Shown here: piece after piece, positions 20,267 to 27,919 of the stretch | How the letters are laid out: each line of letters starts with the position of its first letter | Position numbering within the stretch: the first letter of the stretch is position 1 | From: CAVRQM01 sp963723455 | GTDB taxonomy: Bacteria; Pseudomonadota; Alphaproteobacteria; Acetobacterales; Acetobacteraceae | DNA length: 64,000 nucleotides | Direction of reading: 5' to 3' | Assembly (NCBI GenBank): GCA_963723455.1 | Contig: CAVRQM010000001.1 | Location: forward strand, 1,488,001-1,552,000 | Notes under the pieces: model-generated | Database searches by the model: none | Seen by the model: the letters and a program-made list of their open reading frames with translations, nothing else | What the model was told of the DNA's origin: nothing | Program-made: the position numbers and the translations under genes

Positions 20267-22849
20267 TTAAATCATGAGTGTCTCCCGCAATGTCGCTGGC
20301 GGCGTTACGGTGCCGGACTGTTGCCACGGGGACACTAACCGGTCGCAACTCGACAGGTCGCCTACCTGGCGGTCCGCGCGACCGCTCAGGCGGGCGTACA
20401 ACTTTGCAGCCTCAGGATTTCGATCGCCCAGCCGCACCGCGGCCGCGGCCATCGCTAGCCCCTCATCAGGGAACCCCGACCATTCCAGCATACGCGCCAG
20501 ACGAAAACACGGCCCCGCGGTCGTAAGGTCGTGAGGGCTAACCTGAGGTGCAAACTCCCGGATGAGCGCGATATGCGTGCTGTCGAGAGGGCCGAGTATC
20601 GATAAAACCTCCTGAGACGAACGGGGCCGTGCGCGAAGCATAACCTCTGCCAGCTGTCCTAGTGAAGTCGTCAGGCCAGCTTCGCGTAGCACCTCTCGAG
20701 CTTGGGCGTAGGTCGCAACAGTTGCCCGAGAGCTACTTACTGCTTCAAAGACTTCGAGGAGGATCGGTTCTCCGCTCGCCTTACTGCGCGCCTCCGCAAG
20801 GATCAACAGAGCGCGCGGATATGCCGGATCTGCCGCGAGCAGACGATGAGCCGCGGCCAAAGCCATTTCGTTCCGTCCGAGCCGCAAGGCTGCCACGGCG
20901 ATGTGCTCCGTGAGGCGCTTATTGCAGTCTGTCTGATCCGCCGCCTCAATCAGGTGATCAACTGCTTCTTCCTTGGCGTTCGCCTCGATGAGGCTCGTAA
21001 CTAAGTGAACACGAATTCAAGCGTCCTCCGGCCACCGCGCGACCGAACGCCGCGCGAGGGCAAGCGCCACCTCCGGTTTTCCGCATAGGCGCGCGACATT
21101 CCAAACCGATGCGAACTCATGCGCACCAAACTCAATTGCCGCCAGTCTTTCAACATGCGGGGCTACCAGGGCAGCATCGCCCGCGACAAGCGTGGCGGCG
21201 GCTAGAATGCGTGCCCTGTCGCCTGCGCCTGCTGCGTACAAAATGCGCTCGGCAAACGCCCTGGCCCGTCCGAAGTCCGCAAGGCCTCGATACAGCGCCA
21301 GCAGAGATGCCGCTTCGGGTGCATCGCCCGCCATGTTGTCAAGGCCGTCGACTTCGGTTGCGGCCCTCAGGCGATCGTTTTGAGACAGCAAATCCCCAGC
21401 CAGCTCAATCCTAACATTGGCGCTCCCCGGCGCGAGTTCGCGCGCTCGCCGCAAGCAGGCGGTGACAGCGGCGGCAGCGCCAGCCTGGCGCAGCAGCGCC
21501 GCGCAGCCGAGTGCAAGTGAGGGACTTGCGACATAGGCGACCGCGCTAGCAGCTACCTCGCTCGCTTCCTCCGCGGCCCCGAACGTCAGCAGAGTACTCA
21601 CGAAATATAGCAAGGAGCCGCCCAGCTCGCGCATACGTCGGGCGCAGCGGATCGCATCACCGCCGCGATTAAGCCGTTTGTAGCCGATTGAGAGCTGGTG
21701 CCAATCGCTGACCAGGCGGGCCAGATTGTCTTCTACATGCGTAAGGTGCACGAGGGCTGCGTCGGGCTGCTCCAGGTCGATCAACGAGCTGGCCAGGTGG
21801 AGCCGGAACGTCGAGGCTGTCGGATCATGCTCGACGGCGGCTCGCATGAGCGCCGCGGCCGCTTCCCGCTGGCCCATTCTATTGAGTGCCGTCCAAAGCT
21901 GGACCCGACCGTAGGGGGTTGCCCCGCCAATCACGCTCATGGCAAGGCGCACTGCCGCTGTCGCATCCTCCTGCGCGCCCGCATCCAGCCGCAGCCTAAC
22001 CAAATGAATGAGCGTATCGGCATGGGCGGGGCGCAGGCGCAGACTCTCGTTGACTGCACGCAACTGCTCGGCAGCAGACCCAGGACGACGATGACTCAGA
22101 ACCCGCCAGCGACCCGTCCAGTAAGTAGGCGCCTGGGCACGCGCCTGGCGCGCCAGTCGACGGATCTGTGCGGATGACAATCGTTCGCCGTCGATGCTGC
22201 GCAAAACTTCCCCGATCAGGCGCGCCTCTACCGCGAAGCGCACCGTGTCGTGCTCAACGAGCGGAAGATGGATCAATTCTACGGAGCCGCTAATGCGCTT
22301 GATCAGCTCCGCGTGCCTCCGGTCCCACCCATGCAGCGGATCGAAGAAGACCAGATTGCGTCCGGCCAGATCCGCGTCGGTCAGCAGCATGTCGGCGTTC
22401 AACGCCGGATCGTAGAATTGCGCGTAGCGGGTGTCCCAGGGCGCCACGTCGTGCGGCGCAATGGAGGCCTGCGGCGAGAACGCCAGCGACATTCCCGCAT
22501 TCAGCGGCCGCGAGTAGGTCAGCGCCGCGTAAGCGCCCTGGCTGAACCCGTATGTGACGACGGCCGTATAAGTCTCGGCAAGCAGTTGGCGGATGGCGGC
22601 AATTGCCTCAAGTGTCGGGCCGCGCGGAAACCAATTGGGCCGCTTGGACATGAAGCCGATTGCTGAAATGCCCTGTTTGGCAAGGAATTGATCGCCCCAG
22701 AAAGACGAGCCTTCGGCGACGGAGCCCATTTCATTGAACGTGATGCAAACCCACGACGAGGCCGCCGGCGCGTGAATGACACGCATGTAGTCATTCTCGA
22801 ATACGACCTCCTTGCGGTCGATTGACGGCAAGATAACACTATCGTACAA
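20267..22849 (-). CDS. Alpha/beta-hydrolase-like N-terminus plus TPR repeats, interrupted by an in-frame TGA
   Basis: Read from TTG 22849, the first 610 codons encode an N-terminal alpha/beta-hydrolase-like domain with nucleophile elbow GFSQGAYAAL near residue 100 and a possible catalytic His in LVEHDTVRFAVEARL. A long run of TPR-like helical repeats follows to WPEDA. A TGA lies at codon 611 (21019-21017). The same frame then continues without interruption (IRVHLVTSLIEANAKEEAV) for 249 codons of further TPR-like sequence to TAA at 20267. Continuous repeat periodicity across the stop suggests one gene of 860 residues with a nonsense codon, not two genes. The role is unknown; such proteins are often found near polysaccharide genes. 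A perfect hairpin overlaps its Shine-Dalgarno. Confidence 0.7.
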
Positions 22850-22851
22850 CT

Positions 22852-22884
22852 AAAGGTCTCCTAGGAGAGTGCCAGGAGACCTTT
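22852..22884 (-). promoter_or_regulatory. Perfect 11-bp hairpin covering the ribosome binding site of the TTG-started gene
   Basis: On the minus strand AAAGGTCTCCT pairs perfectly with AGGAGACCTTT across an 11-nt loop. The 3' arm contains AGGAG, seven or eight bases before the TTG start at 22849, so the folded RNA would hide the Shine-Dalgarno. The same element lies 100 nt past the stop of the upstream homocysteine methyltransferase gene and could also act as its terminator, although the T-tract is only TTT. Both roles are inference from the inverted repeat. Confidence 0.65.
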
Positions 22885-22984
22885 ACCAAAAGTGTTCAGA
22901 CAACGCGAGTGCTCAAATAGTTGGCTTACCGGATGTATTTCACTCCTTAACCGGTGCCCATGCCCCGTCGCGGAAAAGCCACTC

Positions 22985-24043
22985 TCACAGCCTCTCCCGA
23001 TACTCCTTCTGCACCGGCTTGATCTTCTCGCTCGTGCCGAAGAACGTATGCCGCGACATGTCGGCGGAATACCGGCTCGCCTCCGGGCGCCGCCCCAGCG
23101 CCTCGGCCATGGCGCGGATGTGGTGCGGGCCGGCGCCGCAGCAGACGCCGAGATACTTCACCCCCAGCGCATCCGCCTCGCGCGTGAAATCGGCGATCTC
23201 GTCGCGGGTGCAGACGAACGGGTCCAGGCCCACCGGGAACGCCCGCCGCCCGCCGCAGCACGCATCGGTCAGCGCCATGAACGACGGCTGCTCCGGCGTG
23301 GTGCGGTACGGCACCGGCAGGGCCGCCACATGGCATGTCACCGCCGCGCGGATCTCGCGCAGCAGCGGCAGCATGGTGGCCGGTCCGCGGTGGCAGTTCA
23401 GCCCGACCACCTCGGCCCCGGCGTCCTCCAGCCGCTTGCAGGTCTCCGCCGCCGTCCAGCCCTCGCGCGTGGTCTGCTCGCGGATGATCGGGAACGTCAC
23501 CACCGCCGGCAGCGCCGAGTGCCGCTTGATCGCGGCCAGCGCGCGCAGCGCCTCGCCGCCCCACTCGAAGGTCTCGGCGACGATGAAATCGGCCCCCGCC
23601 TCCACCGCCCAGCCGATCTGCTCGGCGAAGATGCGGTCCACCTCGGCCAGCGCCGCCGGGTCGCGCGGGTCATAGGCGGTGGTGTTGCAGATGTCGCCGG
23701 CCAGCAGCGTGCCGGTGTCGCGCGCCACGCGGGACGCGATCTCCAGCGCCGTGCGGTTCATCATCTCCAGGTCGTCCTCGCGCCCGACCAGCCGCAGCTT
23801 CTCGCGATGCGCGTAATAGGTCAGCGCCTGGGTCACGTCCGACCCGGCATGCACGAAGTCGCGGTGCAGCTGCTCGACCACCTCGGGATGGTCGGTCAGC
23901 ACCTCCGGCACGAACGCCCCGGCCTGCAGGTAGCCGCGCCGCTCCAGCTCGAACAGGTAGCCCTCGGCGCAGATCACCGGGCCATGCTCCAGCCGCTCCA
24001 TCAGTCCCTGCCTGGCGGCGGCGGCGGCGGGTGCGTCGTTCAT
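22985..24043 (-). CDS. Homocysteine S-methyltransferase family protein (betaine-homocysteine methyltransferase-like)
   Basis: The 352-residue zinc enzyme has the three zinc-ligand cysteines in GLNCHRG (about residue 215) and GVCCGAGPHHIRAM (about residue 305). The N-terminal EGYLFELERRGY and TYYAHREKL segments are those of the BHMT/MetH N-terminal family. It should transfer a methyl group from betaine or a related donor to homocysteine to form methionine in the cytoplasm; the donor is not determined by sequence alone. The ATG at 24043 overlaps, on the opposite strand, the possible ATG at 24042 of the GT4 gene, because CATG is self-complementary. The BHMT start is supported by the beginning of conserved sequence about 20 residues later. 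Confidence 0.9.
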   Translation of the reverse strand: MNDAPAAAAARQGLMERLEHGPVICAEGYLFELERRGYLQAGAFVPEVLTDHPEVVEQLHRDFVHAGSDVTQALTYYAHREKLRLVGREDDLEMMNRTALEIASRVARDTGTLLAGDICNTTAYDPRDPAALAEVDRIFAEQIGWAVEAGADFIVAETFEWGGEALRALAAIKRHSALPAVVTFPIIREQTTREGWTAAETCKRLEDAGAEVVGLNCHRGPATMLPLLREIRAAVTCHVAALPVPYRTTPEQPSFMALTDACCGGRRAFPVGLDPFVCTRDEIADFTREADALGVKYLGVCCGAGPHHIRAMAEALGRRPEASRYSADMSRHTFFGTSEKIKPVQKEYRERL

Positions 24044-24131
24044 GGGCGGTGTTCCCCGGTGGCTGGCGTTGGCGCGGGCGCCAGCGTATCCGGGCCGGCG
24101 GCTCGCGGCCATAGCCAGTAAGGGGACGGCG

Positions 24132-25232
24132 CTGAAGGTCATCGAGGTGACGAACACCGATTTCGCGCTGCGCCACTTTCTGCTGCCGCTGCTGCGCGGC
24201 CTGCGGGCGCGCGGGCATGAGGCGGTGGGCGTCTGCCCGGAGGGTCCGCTGGCCGACAGCGTGCGCGCCGAGGGGTTCCGGGTGCTCGCCGTGCCGCTGG
24301 CGCGCAGCCTGTCGCCGGCGGCGCAATGGCGCGGCTATCGCGCCCTGCTGGCGCTGATCCGCGCCGAGCGGCCGGACATCGTGCACGGCCACATGCCGAT
24401 CAGCGGCTTCCTCGCCCGCCTCGCCGGGCGGGTCGCGGGGGTGGAGCGCATCGCCTATACCTGTCACGGCTTCCTGTTCAACCAGCCCGGCCCCTGGCCG
24501 CGCCGCGCCGCCGCTTGGGCGATGGAGTTCGCCGGCGCGCGGCTGACCGACGTGTTCATGACCGTCTCGGCGAAGGAGGCGGCGGATGCGCGCCGGCTCG
24601 GCATCACGCGCCGCGCCGTGGCGGTCGGCAACGGCGGCGACCCGGCCCGCTTCTGCCCCGACCCGGCGGCGCGGGCGCGGGTGCGCGCGGCGCTGGGCAC
24701 GCCCGCGGATCGCGTGGTGGTGGTCATCGTCTCGCGGCTGGTGCGCTCCAAGGGCCATGCCGAGCTGCTGGAGGCGATGGAAGCGGTGGACGCCGAGCTG
24801 TGGGTGGTGGGCGAACGCCTGGCAAGCGACCACGAGGCCAGCCTGGAGCCGTTCTTCGCCGCCTGCCGCCTGGGCGCGCGGCTGCGCCGGCTGGGCTATC
24901 GCGACGACATCCCGGCGATCCTGGCGGCGGCCGACATCTTCGCCCTGCCGAGCTGGTTCGAGGCGCTGCCGATGTCGGTGATCGAGGCGATGCTGTGCGG
25001 CCTGCCGGTGGTGGCCAGCGACGTGCCCGGCCCACGCGAACAGGTAGTCGATGGCGTCACCGGCCTGCTGGTCCCGGCCCGCGACCCGGTGCGGCTGGCC
25101 GGGGCGCTGCGCCGCCTGGCCGCCGATCCCGGGTTGCGCGGCCGCCTCGGCGCCGCCGGGCTTTCCCGCGCGCGGGAAAAATTCGACGAGACGCGGGTGG
25201 TCGGCCGGGTGCTCGACCTGCTAGGGGCGTGA
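24132..25232 (+). CDS. GT4-family glycosyltransferase, possible CTG start
   Basis: About 366 residues with a complete GT-B fold of the WcaC/RfaB type. The N-terminal KVIEVTNTDFALRHFLLPLL is the usual start of this family, HGHMPISGFLARLAG and CHGFLFNQPGPWPRR follow, and the C-terminal half has VSRLVRSKGHAELLEAM and PSWFEALPMSVIEAM (E-x7-E). Homologues normally begin with Met at the position occupied here by CTG 24132, which has a strong AAGGGGA eight bases upstream. In-frame alternatives are ATG 24042 and TTG 24069; both add a basic, unconserved extension and lack a good Shine-Dalgarno. It ends two bases before purH. Probably glycan or undecaprenyl-linked sugar synthesis. Confidence 0.82.
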   Translation: MKVIEVTNTDFALRHFLLPLLRGLRARGHEAVGVCPEGPLADSVRAEGFRVLAVPLARSLSPAAQWRGYRALLALIRAERPDIVHGHMPISGFLARLAGRVAGVERIAYTCHGFLFNQPGPWPRRAAAWAMEFAGARLTDVFMTVSAKEAADARRLGITRRAVAVGNGGDPARFCPDPAARARVRAALGTPADRVVVVIVSRLVRSKGHAELLEAMEAVDAELWVVGERLASDHEASLEPFFAACRLGARLRRLGYRDDIPAILAAADIFALPSWFEALPMSVIEAMLCGLPVVASDVPGPREQVVDGVTGLLVPARDPVRLAGALRRLAADPGLRGRLGAAGLSRAREKFDETRVVGRVLDLLGA

Positions 25233-25234
25233 CG

Positions 25235-26803
25235 ATGACCCAGACGCCGACCGACATCGTGCCGATCCGCCGCGCCCTGATCTCCGTCTCCGACAAGTCG
25301 GGGCTGCTGGAGCTGGCGCAGACGCTGGACGCGCGCGGGGCGGAGCTGCTGTCCACCGGCGGCTCGGCGGCGGCGCTGCGCGAGGCGGGCGTGGCGGTGA
25401 CGGAGGTCTCCCAGCACACCGGCTTCCCGGAAATCCTGGATGGCCGGGTGAAGACGCTGACGCCGCAGATCCACGGCGGCATCCTCGCCCGCCGCGACCT
25501 GCCGGAGCACCTGGCGCAGCTGCAGGCGCACGGCATCGCGCCGATCGACCTGGTGGTGGTCAACCTGTACCCGTTCGAGGCGACGGTCGCGCGCGGCGCG
25601 GATTTCGACGAGTGCGTCGAGAACATCGACATCGGCGGCCCGGCGCTGCTGCGCGCGGCGGCGAAGAACCACGCCGCGGTCGCGGTGCTGGCCGATCCGG
25701 CCGACTATGCGGCGCTGCTGGACGAGATGGCGCGGCTGGGCGGCACCACGGCCGCCCTGCGCCGCCGCCTGGCGGCCGCCGCCTACGCCCGCACCGCCGC
25801 CTATGACGCGGCCATCGCCGGCTGGTTCGCCGGCCAGCAGGGCGAGCTGTTCCCGCCGCGCCTGACGGTCGCCGCGACGCTGCGCCAGGCCATGCGCTAT
25901 GGCGAGAACCCGCACCAGGCGGCCGCCTTCTACGCCACGTCCGACGCGCGGCCCGGCGTCGCCAGCGCGCGGCAGGTTCAGGGAAAGGCGCTGTCGTACA
26001 ACAACCTGGCCGACACCGACGCCGCGCTGGAATGCGTGGCGGAGTTCGAAGCCCCGGCGGTGGTGATCGTCAAGCACGCCAACCCGTGCGGCGTCGCGGT
26101 CGCCGCCGCGCCGCTGGACGCCTGGCGGGCGGCGCTGGCCTGCGACCCGGTCTCGGCGTTCGGCGGCATCGTCGCGCTGAACCGCACGCTCGACGCGGAG
26201 ACGGCGCAGGCGATCGCGTCGATCTTCACCGAGGTCATCGTGGCGCCGGATGCGACGGATCAGGCGCAGGCGGCGCTGGCGTCGAAGAAGAACCTGCGCC
26301 TGCTGCTGACCGGCGGCCTGCCGGATCCGGCCGCGCCCGGCGTGCTGCTGCGCAGCGTGGGCGGCGGCATCCTGGCGCAGACCCGCGACGTGGGCCGGAT
26401 CGGCCCGGACGACCTGCGCGTGGTCACGCGCCGCGCGCCCACCGATGCCGAGCGGCGCGCGCTGCTGTTCGCCTGGCGGGTCTGCAAGCACGTCAAATCC
26501 AACGCCATCGTCTATGCCCGCGACGGCGCCACGCTGGGCATCGGCGCGGGGCAGATGAGCCGCGTCGACTCCGCCCGCATCGCGGCGCGCAAGGCCGCCG
26601 ATGCCGGCCTGTCCACGCGGGGCGCGGTGGTGGCGTCGGACGCCTTCTTCCCGTTCGCCGACGGGCTGCAGGCGCTGGCCGAGACCGGCGCGGCGGCGGT
26701 GATCCAGCCCGGCGGCTCGGTGCGCGACGCCGAGGTGATCGCCGCGGCCGACGCGGCGGGGATGGCGATGGTGTTCACCGGGATGCGCCATTTTCGCCAC
26801 TGA
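25235..26803 (+). CDS. purH: Bifunctional AICAR transformylase / IMP cyclohydrolase
   Basis: This 522-residue enzyme performs the last two steps of purine synthesis, adding the formyl group to AICAR and closing the ring to give IMP. The N-terminal IMP cyclohydrolase (MGS-like fold) domain shows RRALISVSDKSGL, LSTGGSAAALREAGV, DGRVKTLTPQIHGG and NIDIGGPALLRAAAKN. The C-terminal transformylase domain shows RYGENPHQAAAFY, VIVKHANPCGVA and SDAFFPFADGL. Length and motif order are normal. It starts two bases after the GT4 stop, so it may be co-transcribed with that gene. Cytoplasmic. Confidence 0.98.
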   Translation: MTQTPTDIVPIRRALISVSDKSGLLELAQTLDARGAELLSTGGSAAALREAGVAVTEVSQHTGFPEILDGRVKTLTPQIHGGILARRDLPEHLAQLQAHGIAPIDLVVVNLYPFEATVARGADFDECVENIDIGGPALLRAAAKNHAAVAVLADPADYAALLDEMARLGGTTAALRRRLAAAAYARTAAYDAAIAGWFAGQQGELFPPRLTVAATLRQAMRYGENPHQAAAFYATSDARPGVASARQVQGKALSYNNLADTDAALECVAEFEAPAVVIVKHANPCGVAVAAAPLDAWRAALACDPVSAFGGIVALNRTLDAETAQAIASIFTEVIVAPDATDQAQAALASKKNLRLLLTGGLPDPAAPGVLLRSVGGGILAQTRDVGRIGPDDLRVVTRRAPTDAERRALLFAWRVCKHVKSNAIVYARDGATLGIGAGQMSRVDSARIAARKAADAGLSTRGAVVASDAFFPFADGLQALAETGAAAVIQPGGSVRDAEVIAAADAAGMAMVFTGMRHFRH

Positions 26804-26833
26804 CGGCGCCCGTCTGACCTAGCCGCGCGCGGC

Positions 26834-26854
26834 GGATGCGAAGCGTTCGCATCC
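26834..26854. promoter_or_regulatory. Perfect palindrome upstream of mbfA, likely iron-regulator operator
   Basis: Nine-base arms GGATGCGAA and TTCGCATCC flank GCG, 77 bases before the mbfA ATG. The core ATGCGA-N5-TCGCAT is identical in half-site and spacing to the element at 33461-33477. Placement before an iron exporter suggests a Fur/Irr-family or similar binding site. No DNA-binding data support this; it is inference from symmetry and gene context. Confidence 0.6.
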
Positions 26855-26930
26855 ATTGCGGATGTGTCTGGATTTCCGCCGTCGCCGCCGCATATCGGGG
26901 CTTCCTTGCGGCCGAGCGGAGCCTGGCGCC

Positions 26931-27887
26931 ATGCGCAACTTCAGCGACCTGACCGAACGCGAAATCCTGGCGCTGGCGATCAGCAGCGAGGAGGAGGACG
27001 GCCGCATCTACGCCGATTTCGCCGAAAGCCTGCGCGCCGAGGCGCCGGCCAGCGCGCATGTGTTCCGCGAGATGGCCGCCGAGGAGGGCGAGCACCGGCG
27101 CAGCCTGATCGACCTGTTCGTGCAGAAGTTCGGCGACCACATCCCGCTGGTGCGCCGCGCCGACGTGCGCGGCTTCGTCGGGCGCCAGGCGCTGTGGCAG
27201 GTGCAGCGGCGCGGCCTGGATGCGATGCGCAACCATGCCGCCTGGATGGAGACCGAGGCCAGCCGCTTCTATCGCCGCGCCGCCGGGCGCACCACCGACG
27301 CGGCGATCCGCAAGCTGCTGGGCGACCTGGCCGAGGCCGAGGAGGCGCACGAGCACACCGCCGACCGGCTGATGGCGGAGAACCTGCCGCAGCACGTGCG
27401 CCAGGGCGAGGACGAGGCGCGCCGCCGGTCATTCGTCCTGCAGAAGATCCAGCCGGGCCTGGCCGGGCTGATGGACGGCTCGGTCTCGACCCTGGCCCCG
27501 GTCTTCGCCTCGGCGCTGGCCACGCACAGCACCTGGCAGGCCTTCGTGGTCGGTCTGGCCGCCTCGGTCGGCGCGGGCATCTCGATGGGCTTTGCCGAGG
27601 CGCTGTCGGACAACGGCAGCCTGACCGGGCGGGGCGCGCCGCTGCTGCGCGGCGTCATCTGCGGCCTGATGACCACGGCCGGCGGCATCGGCCACACCCT
27701 GCCGTTCCTGATCCCGAACTTCTGGACGGCGATGGCCGCCGCGGTGGCGGTCGTGGTGCTGGAGCTGTCGGTCATCACCTGGGTCCGCTGGAAATACATG
27801 GACACCCCGCCATTCTCGGCCGCGGTGCAGGTGGGCTTCGGCGGCGCGCTGGTGTTCGCGACCGGGGTGCTGATCGGCAGCAGCTGA
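26931..27887 (+). CDS. mbfA: Membrane-bound ferritin / iron exporter MbfA
   Basis: The 318-residue protein has an N-terminal ferritin-like (erythrin-vacuolar) domain with carboxylate and histidine ligands in EREILALAISSEEEDGRIY, AEEGEHRRSL, METEASRFYRR and AEEAHEHTADRL. A C-terminal VIT1/CCC1-like membrane domain follows from about residue 170, with MDGSVSTLAPVFASAL and five hydrophobic helices. In Agrobacterium and Bradyrhizobium, MbfA exports iron and protects against iron and peroxide stress. The ATG at 26931 is directly before the ferritin domain. The palindrome at 26834 probably controls it. It converges with the ABC permease gene. Confidence 0.92.
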   Translation: MRNFSDLTEREILALAISSEEEDGRIYADFAESLRAEAPASAHVFREMAAEEGEHRRSLIDLFVQKFGDHIPLVRRADVRGFVGRQALWQVQRRGLDAMRNHAAWMETEASRFYRRAAGRTTDAAIRKLLGDLAEAEEAHEHTADRLMAENLPQHVRQGEDEARRRSFVLQKIQPGLAGLMDGSVSTLAPVFASALATHSTWQAFVVGLAASVGAGISMGFAEALSDNGSLTGRGAPLLRGVICGLMTTAGGIGHTLPFLIPNFWTAMAAAVAVVVLELSVITWVRWKYMDTPPFSAAVQVGFGGALVFATGVLIGSS

Positions 27888-27897
27888 ACGCAGCGCG

Positions 27898-27918
27898 CCG
27901 GCCCGATCCGCGGGCCGG
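27898..27918. terminator. Hairpin between convergent genes
   Basis: CCGGCCC pairs perfectly with GGGCCGG across a 7-nt loop in the 32-bp gap between mbfA and the convergent ABC permease gene. There is no T-tract on either strand, so it is at best a weak or bidirectional terminator. Confidence 0.45.
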
Positions 27919-27919
27919 T

